From Lycocorax pyrrhopterus obiensis (taxonomy: Eukaryota > Chordata > Aves > Passeriformes > Paradisaeidae), in assembly GCA_014706295.1 (NCBI GenBank), contig JACSVZ010000001.1, positions 41,476,383 through 41,540,382 on the forward strand: a DNA stretch of 64,000 bases, written 5' to 3'. The position numbers and the translations under genes are program-made. The notes under the pieces are model-generated. The model searched no databases. It saw only the letters and a program-made list of their open reading frames with translations, and was not told the origin of the DNA. This document shows, piece by piece, positions 35,319-49,600 of the stretch; the first letter of the stretch is position 1; every line of letters begins with the position of its first letter.

Positions 35319-35350
35319 TCTGAGCCTCTGACTCTGAGCCTCTGAGTCTG
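35319..35350 (+). repeat. Short tandem repeat, 14-bp unit
   Basis: TCTGAGCCTCTGAC is followed by TCTGAGCCTCTGAG and a partial third copy TCTG. Just upstream, CCTGAG is a partial unit. Confidence 0.75.
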
Positions 35351-36326
35351 GGAAGGAGAGGAAGAGGATCTTCCTGAAGAGCATAGGCACCGCTTCCCAG
35401 AGGGCCAGTAGAAGTGGCAGGCTGGTGAGTGCCCCTGCTGAGGGTGGGTAGTCCTGCTGAAGCTGCTGTAGCCTCTGGCTGTGATGTTCAACAACCATTT
35501 GTGCTGTCCCAGACCATGCTGCTTTCAACAGAGCCGGACTTAGCTGCCACGTGCATTGTGGATCCACGTCTCTCTGATGGGCGCCTGCCTGCTGCCAGGG
35601 ACTTCAGGGGGAACCCATGCAGATGGCTTAGGACAGATGAAGTTATTTCAACCTCAAACACACTCTCTGCTTGTCCATAAGGACCCTTCAAGCATGGCTA
35701 ATTTATACATTAATTCCCTTGTAAACCCTGTTCGATCCAGGATGTTGAAAAGTGGCCTCAGTATACATGAGAACCAGACTTGCTTTAGCTTCAGGAAAAG
35801 GCTCCTCCTTTCATTCCCTGACACTCTTGCTTTTGAGGATGTTTTATGTTACTAGTCCGGTTGTTACCATCTTCCCATCTAAAATCAGAGCAAGATGTGC
35901 TTCTGATCTCATCTTTGGTGACGTAAACCCAAAATGACATAATGCACAGCTGACCGTTCACCTCAGGCTGAAGCATAAGGGAAGTTGCAAGAGATACTCT
36001 GTGGCATTTTCTTCATGTTGGCTGGAATCTGCAGGGATAAGACATTGGAAAACATTCTCCTGTGAGGCTGTGTTTCTCCCCCATGTAAATTTTTCAGCTT
36101 CTTTCTCTTGTGCCACTGCAAGTCGCCTTACCATGAGCTTAACTCATATATCTTCCAGTTTTCCAGGATACAATGGTCTCTTTTCTCCCTATTGGTGTGG
36201 TAGAAACTTTAACATCCATATGAAGACATTTCTGTATCTCCCTTCAACCTCTGTCTTCCTGCCACCCTAGCTCTGCCTTTGGATTTGCATGAAAGACTTG
36301 GCCTTTGCTTTGTTTCTTCGTTGATC

Positions 36327-36343
36327 TTTTTTTTTTTTTTTTT
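36327..36343 (+). repeat. Poly-T tract
   Basis: A run of 17 T before CCCTGTG. It could be the reversed tail of a retrocopy, but no retrocopy body is recognised next to it. Confidence 0.85.
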
Positions 36344-36624
36344 CCCTGTGTTTTGGGACAAGTTATGACTTCAGAAGTTTTTGAAAGTTTCTCAGACCAC
36401 TGTCAGACTGATTTCCATTTTCTTCTGTTCATAAGTTGATCAGGTCAATGCAATAGCACAGTTTTGTGCTGGGTTATTTGGCTGAATATGGGGTTTATTC
36501 CCTTGGACTTTAAGAAAGGTGCTCCTGTCTTTTTTTAAGAAAAACAACCCCCGTGGTTCATTTTTTGTGGCAAGTTTCATTGACTCTTGGGCATAAAAAT
36601 GGCATTTAGGGAAGAAATATTAGT

Positions 36625-38050
36625 ATGTGTTTAGAATAGGCTATTTCAGTTGGAAGGGACCTGTGGTGATCATCTAGTCCAACTGCCTGACACTTCAGAA
36701 CTGACCCAAAGTTAAAGCATGTTACTAAGGATATGTCCAAATACCTCTTAAACACTGACAGGCCTGGGGCGTCAACCACATCTCTAGGAAGCCTCTTCCA
36801 GGGTTTGACTATGCTCTGAGTAAAGAAATGCTTTCTAATATTCAGTCTGAACCTTCCCTGGTGCAGTTTTGAACCATTCCCATGCATCCTGTTGCTGGAT
36901 CTCAGTGAGAAGAGATCAGCACATCTGCCTCCATTTTCCCCCCCTCAGGAAGCTGCAAAGAGCAATGAGATCACCCCTCAGCCTCCTTTTCTCCAAGCTA
37001 GACAAGCCCAGAGTCCTCAGCCACTCCTCACTGGACGTGACTTCCAGTCCTTCCACCAGCTGTTGCCCTCCTCTGGATGCATTCAAAGACCTCAACACCC
37101 ATTTAAGTTGTGGGGCCCAGCACTGCACGCAGCACTCTGGGTGAGGCCGCACCAATGCTGAATACAGAGGGATAATCCCCTCTTTTAACAGGCTGGTGAT
37201 GCTGCTGTTGATGCATCCCAGGATGGGATTTGCCCTCCTGACTGCCAGGACACACTGGCTGACTCACACTGATCCTGCTGCCAACCAGCAACCCCAGACC
37301 CCTTTCTGCAGGGCTGCTCTCCAGCCTCTGTTCTCCCAATTTATTCTTATTCCCAGCATTAGTCTGTCCTAGGTACAGAATCCAGCACATGGACTTGTTA
37401 AATTTCATCCCATTAATCATAGCCCAATGCTCCAATGTATCCAGATCACTCTGCAAGACCTCTTGTCCCTCAAGAGTGTCAACAGCACCTCCCGGGTTGG
37501 TGTCAGCAGCAAACTTGCGAATGGTGTGTTCAAGTCCTGCATCCAGATTGCTGATATTGAACAGATCTGGCCCCCAGGACTGAGGTGTGAAGAACACCAC
37601 TGGTGACTGTTCACCAGCTGGATGTAGCCCCATCCACTACAACCCTTTGGACTCTGTCCTTCAGCCAGCACACCGTGAATCCATTCATCCCACAGCAGGA
37701 CAACTTGTGCAGAAGGATGCTGTGAGGGACAGTACGAAAACCCTGACTGAAATCCAGAAAAACTCCATCCCCCACCTTCCCTTCATCCACTAGGCGGGTG
37801 ACCTTATCACAGAAGGATACGAAATTAGTTAAACAGGATTTTCCCTTTGTGAGCCCATGTTGACTGTGCCTGGGGATTGCATTGTTCTTGAAATGCCTTT
37901 TGACAGTACCCAGTGTGATCTTCTCTGCAACTTTTCCAGGAACCAAAGTTAGACTAACAGGGCTGTAGTTTCCTGGGTCTTCCCTCACATCCTTCTTGTA
38001 GATTGGAATAACACTGGCTAGCTTCCAGTCAGCAGGGACCAACCTCAAAC
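36625..38050 (-). repeat. CR1 LINE, largest copy in the window (about 1.4 kb)
   Basis: The left end is the reversed CR1 3' end (TTTCAGTTGGAAGGGACCTG; GATCATCTAGTCCAACTGCC). The right half is degenerate CR1 reverse transcriptase: the minus frame 37611-38048 contains the segments ADWKLASVIPIYKK, GNYSPVSL and FLDFSQGFRTVPH in order, and 37103-37633 continues it in another frame. Stops and frame shifts make it inactive, and the catalytic region is incomplete at the 5' end. Confidence 0.96.
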
Positions 38051-39789
38051 TCCTGAGATTTTTGAACTACATACATTTTACAAATCAGGATGGAATATTA
38101 ATAAATAGCTGAGTTTTTATAATGTGCAAACTTTTATTATATTGCCATGTACAGAAGAACCCTTCAGAGAGGGTTTTGCGCTCAAGTCTGAAATACAGGA
38201 TATTATTTTAGCTCTTGCAGGATCAAAATCACAAGTAATCATTATTGCCTCATAAGTTAAACACCGGATGACAACAGCATTTGTTCTGCAGCCAGGGTAA
38301 GCAGGCTAGGGTCGTCATGCCTTTGTCCTGGAGTAATTTTTCTTGTAATTTTACCATGCATAGATTGGGCAACTTGAGACTCTTTCCTGGCTTTGCCATG
38401 TTATGATTTCCAGGGTGCCTAGAGCACTTGTGCAAAAGGAAAAAGCCCCAACTTTATTTTTCTTAGGCTGAAGGACAACTTCCTTGTTTGCTAGGGTTTC
38501 CCTGAGAATCTGGATATTGAAGAAGTAAGGCAGACATGTGGGGAACATAGATGGGCTCATAAGAATGTCATCACCTGGGCAAGGTCAGGTGTGTTGGCAG
38601 TGCTAGATCTGGGGAAGGCACCCCAAACTGGCACATACAGTGGAGGAGATTAGCACAGCTGTAAGTGAGGAGCTTGCACGGTGCTCTGCGTTGTGCAGAA
38701 CAAAGTGCCGCCTAAAAAATGAGCAACCAGATCCTCTTCCTCAAAAGAGAGTAAACAAAGGAACGTTCCTGTCTCACCTTAAAAAAAAAAATCCATCAGA
38801 TTGGGAACATCAGTTAATAATCTCCAGTCCTTGCTGGGGTTGCCATCGTTGTTTTTCTTAAATGGTGGGAAAAGGAATTAAATTAAATGACTGCATGTCT
38901 TTTGTAAACTGCCAGGACAAGAATGATTTTTAGCTATGCAGTTCATATATTACATAACAAAAAGTAAAAAATTAATAGGAACTGACAATCCAGAGCATTT
39001 TAAAGGAGTGAAAAATTGCATTCCACAAACCAATAAACTTTCCCCTCTCCCTCTCTCTGTTCAGTGCATTTGGACATTACAGACTTTGTTTCTTGACACT
39101 GTGATTAATGTATTGTTTCTTTTTTTTTTCCAGCTCACCTCAATTTTGTTGAGAAAAGTCTGTGTTGTCCCTGAAAGTTTGTAATACAATGCTTTTAAAA
39201 ATAGATATAACCTGTTTAACAAACTCAGCAGGAAATGTGAAGAAGTGAATCTCCTACTTTCCTGGAGGTGCATTCCTCCTGGCCAACAGCACAGGTGCAG
39301 CTCTCATTCTCAGAAGTGGCCTCCACATCGAATTAAGTTTCACTAAGCACAGGCAGGTTGCTGTGGAAAGGCAGAAAACCTCCGGGTGGATTCCTAGAAC
39401 ATGAGGCCCTGTGTAATGCAATTTAGAAAGTTTGAAAAATTTTAGAAAGTTTTCCAAAAAAAAGCATACTGTATCTAATGGAATTTAAAAGGATTTAACT
39501 GAGGTGGGAGGCAGAGAGGCAAATGCCTTTCCAGAGTGGTCAGTATTCAGAAGTGATCCTTGCCAGTGAGACATAAAGACAAAGAAGTTGAGTCCTGGCC
39601 AGTGCCTGAGCGAGGACAGTGTTTGGATATTGGTGTCCCTGGAGTGGGAATGCTTTCCCACTGCGCCTGTCCTCTGCCATCGTGTGCCACAGCCGGTCTC
39701 TGCTGTTTCCTGAGCACCTAGATCCAGGCATGAGGAATCTGTCATTTTTCACAGGCATCAGGATAGCTCCCCGACAGAGGACACGCAGA
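38051..39789. other. No gene seen
   Basis: AT-rich DNA with an A11 run near 38781-38791 and short unrecognised open frames. No repeat family is recognised. Confidence 0.5.
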
Positions 39790-40065
39790 AGCAGGAGCTG
39801 ACCCTCTGCAGAGAGCACAGCAACAGGACAAGGGGCACGAGTCGGAAGGCAGACAAATCCCATTAGGTATTAGGAACAAATTGTTTACCAGGAGGATGGT
39901 CAAGCACTGGGAGCGGGCTGCCCAGAGAGGCATCTCCCTCCTTGGAGGTGCTCAAGACTTAACTGCTCACAACCCTGAACGAGCCCATCTGATTAGACGT
40001 GTTTTGGACTAGATGACCCCTGGAGGTCCCTCCTAACCTGGCTTACTCTACTACCCTGTGATTTT
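39790..40065 (+). repeat. CR1 LINE fragment, diverged
   Basis: ACAGCAACAGGACAAGGGGC, TTAGGTATTAGGAACAAATT, TCAAGCACTGGGAGCGGGCT, CTAGATGACCCCTGGAGGTC and CCCTCCTAACCTGGCTTACT are recognisably CR1 3' sequence, but more diverged than the other copies. Confidence 0.85.
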
Positions 40066-43000
40066 GTTACCCTGCTGGAGCAGATAGAGTAGCACTGGAC
40101 TGCATTTGGCTTATTATAGCTCTAAGTGGCACCCAGGTGCACTAATGATCACAGATTATATGTTATGCCCAGAACATGATTCCATGTGGTCTCTGCTACC
40201 CTGTTATTTAGCACACATGCTGAAATCTTCTTTTCACAGATAGGTGTATTTCAGTTCATAACAGCAGTACATTTAACTACTTTTTCAGCTGTTTTCGCAT
40301 AGGGAAATTTTTCCATGGCCATCCTCTTCTTTCAGTTATTTTTTTAGAATGCCTCTGGATACGCTAAAGTAAACCCCAAGAGGGGCATGACACAGAGACC
40401 TTTAGCTTTGCCAGTGTAATACTCTTCCTGAGGCAGCAGAGCGGGAATGAGAAGAAGAGACAAGCTTCTGGGAAAGACGGACTCATTTCCAAAGTGGATG
40501 CAGGAGCAAAGCTGTTCAGTATGTGCTCAGCTAACAGGGGGTGGCAGCAACTGGAGACAGCAGTTGAGGAGATGTGAGGTGACTGGCAAAGGCCCTGGAG
40601 GAGGCAGAAATAAGCTGCATCAGAGCATGAGTGAGGTGTGATAATTTACACTGTGCTCTTTGCACCTAGCCCTGCTTCGGTGCAGCCTGGCCCTCAACAC
40701 GTTTGTCCCAGTTTCCAATTTGAAGGAAGGGGAGACAGGTGAAGATGAGCATCTGCCTTATACCTTCCCACCAGCGTCTCTATCTGCAAGGAAGCTCTTT
40801 CACATACCTTCCTCTGGTTCATCTCCCCAGTTCCCACAGGGGCTCCGTATTTATTCAGGGAATGGTTGTGCCATGAAGAGGGTGCTGTGGTTTACTGTCC
40901 CTGGCGCCACTATTTGTCAAGCACTGGTTGTTCCCAGTTGGTGGCATAGAAAGATTTTATTTAAACGAGAGCATGAAAACCACAACCTGGAGCAAAGCAG
41001 CTTCTGTAATAGCAAAGCAGCTAACTTAATTTGAGAGCAAACGGACTGGGATCAAAAGAGGTCACGGTGACAAAGTGGAGTTAAAAGCTGCCTTATATCA
41101 ACATGCTCAAGCAATTCAGAAACAAAGGGAATAAGGAAATAATATGTGACAGATTCAAAAATCAATAAACCGGTTGTGGTTAGCGTGCATTTGATCCGTC
41201 ATCAATACTGCTTCTTTTGATCTTTCTGGTTTGATTTGGTTTCTGACGTGGTGTGTGTATTTGAAAGAGAAGCGGGTAAAACCCTCCAGTGAAAGGGGGG
41301 GTTGCCTCCACATGTAGAGGCTCTTGGATAAAGAGGACAGATTTAAAATCCAATTTAAATTTTCTGAGCTTAAGAAATCACAAATAAAGGTCGTAGTAAT
41401 GACACATGAGGAGAAAAAAGTATCTTAAAATATAGGTGTCAATGTCAGCACGTTTGTGCTGGGGGACACAATCAGGTTCCCCTTGTCTTCCCATCTACTG
41501 GGAGCACTGCCTTTTCAAAAATCAAATGGATCAAAAGTACTTGGAAGTTTTTTAGAGCACCAAGCAACACTTCAGCTCATTTTTGTGTGCAATCTGGGTC
41601 CAGCACAGGGTTTTCCTATTTCTTCAGTGCAATGTTCGGTCAGCCTCCACACTGACTCTTGAGGAAACAGTCCACTACTGCATGTAGTAAATGAAGCAGT
41701 ATATTACCTAGAAAAAATTCATTTGGACTGCTTATTTTTGCTGGGTCACAGTCCAGAGTAGCCAACAAGACATTTGCCAAGGGCAGGACATAATGTGCTT
41801 TGCCTGTTATGTTAATGCTTTCATGGTCCCATACAGAAAGTATTTTTCTTTCATTACTTTGCAGTAGTTCTACCTTGCCATTGCCCTTGCAAAGAAATAA
41901 AGCCTTTTCCACTGATAATAGAGATCCAGGTACGCACTGTGGGGTTTTCTTCTGTTTTCCTCTTTGTTTTCCTCTTTGTTCAAGTGTCTTTTCTCAGCTG
42001 ATTGTTTATTTCACAAGCTCATTTATGTGTTCATTGCAGCTTTTTAATTCACTTTAACTGCAAGCTGGGTGAAGAAGGGCAGAAACACTTTTGAGAATTC
42101 AGCATTAAAACTATGGAAAGTCTCTTTTTTCATATCAGAAATGCATTTTGTCGTTTAGAAAAGGAGAAATTCTTAAACAGTTTTGGCTTAAGTTGCAGTT
42201 TGCAAGGAAAGTTTGCAGCACTGGATGGTGCCTCATGCTGATGGTGGGAAACTGAGCATGTGTCTGATTTTGGTGGTTTTATATGGATTTAAATATCGCA
42301 CTGCACTCTTTGTTTTCAAAGAAGTTGTATAGTGGGAGAAAATGGGACAATGCAGCAATCTCTTTAGTTGGTGCTAGCTCTGGGAAAATTCAGTTTCCTT
42401 TTCTTTTCCAATGTTTGGTGTAGTTATTTTATGTAGACAGGAATCAGAAAATCTTTCAACAGCAAATTAATGTTTCAGAAGTCTCCAGGTAACAAAGTGG
42501 TGGATTTTGATTGTAAATTGCTTGACAAATATCAGCAAAATAAAAACGCCAGCGGATGCCAAACATTGAGACTGGAGACACCAGTGTGTTTGGTTTTTTT
42601 AATGACTGCTCTTTGTTTTTCTACTGGATGGTGCACTATTGACAAAAATGACTTTCAGTAATGTCTGAGGATTAAGGATTTATTTGGAAAGATGGCCCAG
42701 AGCATTTTATTCATGTGGTATTCTGGGAACTGTTAACTTTTCTAAATACACACAAGAAAAACCTGATTTTGTAAGAGAGTAAGGACATGGCATGCAAAAG
42801 CTACAGGCTTGCTGCATCCATTAGAGAACTGAACACAAATGTTAAAACTTAGCTGAAGGAAGTGTTTATGCTATCGCTGGATATACTGTTAGTGCAAAGT
42901 TCTGTGCTTCAGTATAAAATGCAAAATATAATAATGAAATCCTATTGCCAGTCAAAAATCGCACCCTGCCCCCTCCAGTCCCATTAAACACAGGGCAGTC

Positions 43001-46000
43001 CTGGGAAGCATGCAGATCTATGGGAGGAATTTTCCTGCCTGTAAAGGAAACCTAGAGCCATCAGCTCCTACATGCCTGTGTGCAGGCTGGTCAGTGGCGG
43101 AGTGCACTGGAGCTGTGTGGATCTGCAGTTCTGTGCCAGCCATTGTCCTCACCAGGCACCTTCCAGTGACACGTCACATGCCCTGAGCTGTGAAAATATT
43201 GATTTTGGGATCACATGCCTGAACAAGTTTCAATTTTCCTCCCATCCCAAACAATATCTAAACTCAAGCTGGGATCCTCGTTGAGCAGGTGTATGCCCTG
43301 GAGGCTGCTTTAAGCCCTTTGCCCGCCTACACTGTGCAGGAGGTTTTACCGGCCTCCGCCACAACTGCTGTCCAGCTCTGGCAGCACAAGCCCCAGCGCC
43401 GGACACTTCTGCAGGCTGAGGTTGGCTTAAGCATGACCAAAGGCACAAGTGCCTCTCTCTTGCTTGCAGGCTCTCTCTGTGTCAATCCACTGCTTCTGTG
43501 GGAATGATGGCCAAAGGCTGGCAGCTTCAGGCATGTATGGCTCCCCAGCTTTACACAGGGTGACCGGAGAAATGGAAGACGTGATGGGTTTTGAGGACTG
43601 AGTTTAAAGTATAGAAATAAAAAGACACAGCTAAATCAAAGGAAAGTGCAATCCTCCCCTGTGTTTAACAAAAGTTAATTCTTGTATTTTTCCAGCAAAA
43701 AATTTCTCTCATGCCTGGAGAGCTGATTGAGCAGCCCCTGCTCGCCCACTCCACCAGCCCGATATTGTCCTGGGTTCTTCAAGGCTTTCCACCTAACTTG
43801 CACACATTGCCTGCCTGTTCTCATCCCAGTGAGTCATGGCATGAGTGGCTCAGCAGATGGGCATCCTCGGGTTTGAAGTCCTCATCCCTCTGCCCCTCTC
43901 AGATCTTCAGCAGTGGCTCCCCCAGCAAGCGTCTTGTGCAAGCAGAAACTGCCCAGTTGCCCCGAGAACCTCACAAGTGCTGATGTGTTTCTTGGCTTCC
44001 GGCAGGGAGCAGCGGCGTCCTTGGATGCGTGCCTGTCAGCTGACAGGCTCCTTGCCCGGATGCATTTCAGTGATTAACCTGCTGCCTCTGTCTGTCAGCT
44101 TAGGGGCTTCTATGCCACACGAGAAAAGACAGGAGGGTTAGATTTCCTTGAACTCCTTGGGACTGGTATGATGTCCCAAGGGTGGGCATCCATCTGGATA
44201 TTCAGCTCAGTATCTACCGTGTGGTTGGAGCGATACAGAGTGCTGTAAATAAAGGCATGTAACAGCTTGTGTTGCAGACTTTCTCTCCAAACAAAGCTTG
44301 GAGAAGCCAAGGGGCTGTGTTTTCCAAGGCAGGACTGTAAGAGGTCGCTCTCCTGTTTGTGCTGCCCCTGAACTCAACCTCTCTTCAGTGAGACATTTCT
44401 CGGCATGCTGGTGGTCTATTGACTTGTGGGAATGGCCCCTGCCAAGTTCTTCAGGCGTGGAATAGATTGTTCCCTTCTCATTTGTAAAGTGTTGTGGTTA
44501 ATTTCTAATCAGAAGTGCCTTTGAACTTCTGAACTTTGAACTCAGTGGAGGAAGCCCTTCCTTGAGCACATCAAAGCTTGTAGCTGTGCTTAGGGGAAAG
44601 ATTTATGCCACATATTCATCATCCCAAGAAATTATCGCAAGTCCTTTATGTGGCACAGGCATCATTGAATACATTAATATGCACACGTAAATAAAATAGA
44701 GCCATTAGACTAGGATGCACATCCCTGAGAAGAGAATTTGCTCTGCAGGTTTTCAAACAGGCTGAAACACCAACCACTGGTCTTTCACAAAGAAAATCTC
44801 ATGTGTTAGAACACAGCAAACAAGAACACTCATATATATATTTATTAATTTATGTTGAAAGGATCTGATACAAATATTTTCATATATCCCTGCCTTATAC
44901 TAAGTCTCAGAAGAGATCAGGCTCTTATCAAAATGGCTATTTCCCAGATACTGGAGAAAAATTATTCAGCAACAACCCCACCAATCACAGTATCATGTTT
45001 TCTAAATGATATTAAACACATACACGTCTCTATACGTAAGCATTACCAATACGAACGGATGAAACCAATTAATTAAATAGCAAGAGAAAAATAAAGGTTT
45101 AGGGTAAGAAGAGACTAAAATAACCCAGCACACACATCCTCTCTCCCCTTAGCAGATGAAATTGTTCTTTTCCCTTTCCTTACAGAAATCTACAACAGGA
45201 CACTACAAATGATGTCTATGACAGGGTTTCTCTTTATCCACAGAATTTCTTCTGCAATAGATATCCTTGCGTACTACTTCCCCACTACCTGTATATCCCT
45301 AGGATAGTTCATTACTAGAAGTGGGATGAGCATGTAATAATTACAGCTATTCATTAGCCTTATCAGGAATTATCTAGATTTACTTGCAAAATAGAGAGGT
45401 ACTTGCTTTGTAATCCCTATGTACCTTTGCTTTGCAGGCCTGAAAATGCCCACCAGGACTATAATTTCATTAGGATTTTGCTTTTCATCCTTTTTTTTTC
45501 TTCCACACTGTCTGTGTTTAGAACTTGCTGTAGCGTGTAATCCACGACAGAAGATTTCCCAAATGAGCTGGTTGGGAATTGCAGGTCGCTATCTTTCGTC
45601 AGCTCCACTCAAACAGTGGTTTACAACAAAGTATGACATTCTGTGTTGGTTTGTTTGTGCAATAGCTGAGATATTTGCAATAGGGAAGTAATACATGGCT
45701 TGAGTCATGTCCATCTGTTTTTGATAGGGCTGCAGTAGCCTTGAACAGAGAGGTGTTTCTGAGGTTTTTTTCCCTGATGACTTACAGCATTTGATGCTGA
45801 TTTCACTTCTTTTCTTGTAAGGCAGCAGTCACGCCTGGTGAGATAAGCCATCTCAAGCCCTTCCTGATCTTCAGATGAGCACTGAGGGTAGTGCTTAGCA
45901 TTTCTGCGGGCATGCTCTGCACTGTTGCAACACAATACTTTTCACTTTAGTGTTCCATCACCTTCAGTGACTTGGCTCTATTGTTCCAATACATTTGCAA

Positions 46001-46339
46001 GCTTGGGAATACCCAGAGCTTTGATGGTGGTCCTGTATAATCACCCTCTCATGTGATTAATTTTGGAGTAATTTGTACTCATCAGTAGAGCTTGCCAGAT
46101 TTTCTATTAGAATGTTAGATGTTGCCAGCTCATGTCAGTGTGCTCTAGTCCTGTTCTGCCTAGTGTCTTCCTTCAGAACAGCCAGGTGCTGGTTCACACA
46201 ATTATTTCTGCACTGTGCATCCAGAGACTTGCAGTCTTATTTAAATTATGTCTGCTCATGACCAGCTCCCTAAGTAGTTCACATCCAAAACTTACTGCCA
46301 GTAGTACTTTCTTCACAAGGGGAAGTGGAGGGGCAGGCA
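40066..46339. other. No gene seen
   Basis: About 6.3 kb without a supported exon, RNA gene or repeat family. Short open frames (40660-41034 +, 43711-44141 +, and others) match nothing. A short (TA)n lies at 44831-44841. A TTTTCCTCTTTG direct duplication lies near 41956-41980. Confidence 0.5.
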
Positions 46340-46655
46340 CTGATCTCTTCTGTCTCATGACCAGTGACAGGACCCAAGGGAATGGCATGAAGCTGAGTCA
46401 GGGGAGGTTTAGGTTGGATATCAGAAAAGGTTTTTCACCCAGAGGGTGGCTGGGCACTGGAACAGGCTCCCCAGGGAAGTGGTCACAGCACCAGCTTGAC
46501 AGAGGTCAAGAAGCATTTGGACAGCGCTCTCAGACACATGGTGTGACTCTTGAGCTGTCCTGTGCAGGGCCAGGAGATGGACTTGATGATCCTGATGGGT
46601 CCCTTCCAACTCAGAATATTTCATGATTCTATGATTCTATGATGCTATGATTATG
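46340..46655 (+). repeat. CR1 LINE 3' fragment
   Basis: GACCAGTGACAGGACCCAAG, GGTTTAGGTTGGATATCAGA, GGGCACTGGAACAGGCTCCC, CCCTTCCAACTCAGAATATT and a clean ATTCTATGATTCTATGATGC tail. It is a good-quality CR1 3' end. Confidence 0.95.
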
Positions 46656-49600
46656 AGCTCAATCCTGGTGGGGTTTATTATTTTTATGGGAGTAGTGAAG
46701 GATCAGCATCAGAAGAGGCAAGTCAATGAGAGATTTACTTTCTTAATGTTGGAGTATTTTATTGAAGGTGTGAAGCAGCTGTGAAAGCTGTTTCTCCGGC
46801 TCCCAAACCATTTTCTGATGCCCACGTCATAAAGGATCTCTAAATGGTGATCGTAAGGTTTGACCCTGCCTTTTTTTTAGGCTCCTGTTGCTTCTTAAAT
46901 TAAGACAATACTACTACATTAGCTATCCCTGCCTGCTGGGAGCAAAGGGGAGGCTGACATGCCTTTGTGCCTGGGAAGCAATCTTCAGATCAGACACTCC
47001 AGAGAAATGCAAAATTTGTAGGCTGAGACATTGGAGGGCTCACTGTGTAACCTCTCCATTTGACTGAACCATGGCTAGAAATGTGACATTGGCTTTGCAC
47101 CTGAGCATGCAGAGACACCTTAACAGAAGTGGTTTTGCGTGATGACTGTTTCATACATGCTTAAGGGGCAGGGTTACATCTTCGAGCTGAAAGCAACTCT
47201 TTGTGAGTGCATAAATCACAGAAGAACTGTGTTTGAAGATTGTATCATATCCAATGGAGGTGATACAACCTCCACAGCACTTGCATCTTAGAAATGAGTC
47301 ATTATTTTGAATAATGATCCATGCTTGTTCATTTTCATGTGAACAGTTTTGAGGAAAACTTAGCAAGAAGGATTTACTTCAAGCTTTCAAACCCTTCCTC
47401 AAGATCCACTGGTCTGTGAAGTTTAAAGATTGCTGACTAAGGCCATGGGAAGTGGTAACAGGGATTGATGACACTTTAAACAGAGTTATCGATCTGTGTG
47501 ACAGCTGGCATTGGTAACAATGTGGTCTAACTACAGTGACACCTCTGCTCCTCTCCCTTCCCTTGCCAGCCAAGACTTCTTCAATGCCTCTGCAAATGAC
47601 CCTTCATTCTGCTCTGCATTGCAACATTGATAGTAGGCCCACAAAGTAATCAGAACTTCCCACAAGTTCATTTAAATTTGAAGTGAACATGATGCAATAT
47701 GACAAGTGGTGTTTGGCAATAAGCACATTATAGGTAACCCTATTCCACACTGTCACTGTAGAGCATTTCCTGGCAAATGCAAGAGGTAGGATTCTGTTTA
47801 ACTTGGATGGCCAAAGTGCAGATGTTCATATCTGGGCTAGTCATTGGAGCTCCATGCACCATAGTCAAAGGAGTCTAGAGAGCTACTCAGCTGATAAATA
47901 TAGGGGGAAATGGGAGAACTGTGTCCCTGAGTGCCTGTTTCATTTTACTGATGGTAAAAGGAAGCAAAATGGACAGATTCTTATGGAGCCGTCTATATTA
48001 CAAATGTCACGGGATGGGATTTTTTACTGTCAGATATTTTAATGTCGAATCCCATATTTACAAATGGAGGTAGAAACAGTCTGAAAAGATTTTGTCATTC
48101 ACAAATACAGGCTGGCAGGAACGTAGTGCTTTTGTATTGCTGGAGATGAATTTTGCACCCTCTACTGGAAAATAAGTTTGGTACATATAAAATACGGAGA
48201 AAGGACGTTTGTACAGTGAAGTCCTCTCCTCACTGTCCTAGAGTAGAGTTGATAAATGCTGACTAATCCTTCATTTCTGATCACTTACAAGTACTGGAAC
48301 ATGTGGCTCTTGATTTGTGAATTTACTGCAGACTGTGGCCTCTTGTGAAATATGATTTCCAAGTGAATACACTGAAGCTCAAGGAAAATAAAGATTTTTA
48401 TTATTTTAAAAATTTCCATTGTTATCTATTCACCTGGAAAATCCAGAGCAGAAAACAACATGGAAAGTCCAAATATAAGCTCAACTATGGCAGTTTTAGA
48501 GTGACATTTCTCAATTACTGTTAAGACTCATGCAGCTCTGAGTTCACAATCAGATCCTTTACTCAGCCACAGGAAAGCAAACAGCAATTATTATTTCACT
48601 TCTGAGAAGAAAAATCTCTTTTCAGGGTTACATCACACGCCTTATCTCCCTGAACAAGCAAATGTGGCAGGCGGATAATGCAAGCGCAATAAACGGTTGG
48701 ACCTAGAGAGTCTGACCTTGGAAGAAGGGTAATTTCGGCTATCAGGAAAGAGAGAGCTGATAGTTTGCCCTCTATATGAGAGGTTCATTGTCTGAAACTT
48801 GAAATGTGTGAAAAGGGGCATGAAAGGAGTGTGGACAGCTTTCCGGGTGGGATGTGCACATTCCTGTCTCTGAGTTGTCTCATCCAATTCAATGCCATTC
48901 AGCTGAATGACATTTCTTCCAATCTTCTAATTTAAGCAGGATACAGTAAAAAGGAGCAGGTAGTTACCAGAGTCTGATATAATGAGTTTGTACACTCTCA
49001 GCAGAAGTGTTTGCAGGGAATCTGCTTTCCACTGATATGACATGGTCACATGCTGGAGATGTGTGATCACTCAGAAGCTCACTGGATGCTGGCTATGTAT
49101 CAGTAAGTGAATAGCACATAAACACTTACACCTTCAGATGAATTTCCTGTGTTAAAATTGCAAACATCACAAACTACTCTTTGCACTGCTGACAGACCAA
49201 TAATTTGTATTAACCCTGGTCATAACATCTTTGACAGAGTCTTAGCCAGTGGTGTGAAAAGGACCACCGGAATAATTAGTTCCCTCCAGGCATTCTGAGC
49301 CTCAGAAAGAAAAGATGCTTTGCCAGGAATAGGAAATGGGATCTGTTTTGTGAAATGAGCTGTTCTTCAGGCCAGTTCTCCTCCTCAGCTTGGCTAAGGT
49401 ACTGACAGCTAGCTTTGCTTCGCTGAGCTGTCAGGTGTTACCTTTGCTAACTGTCCTTGAAAAGGGAGGAGCAATGGAGCAGCACATGGATATGAAAAGA
49501 TGTAGACCCACCAGATCTTCTGGCATCTTCTGGCAGAAAGGACTAATACTGGAATAAAATATAAACATTTTGTGTCCAACCCTTTTGCCATTCCACAAAG

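Larger units (their letters stand above)
33736..36624. other. CLDN10 upstream flank, no supported gene
   Basis: No recognisable exon. It contains a 189-codon + frame (34359-34928, see findings), a short 14-bp tandem duplication (35319-35350) and a poly-T (36327-36343). If a distal exon 1a lies to the right of the window, this stretch is intronic. Confidence 0.55.

Noticed and set aside
46132..46626. 164-codon + frame
   Set aside because: Most of it is the CR1 fragment at 46340-46655, so it is repeat-derived.
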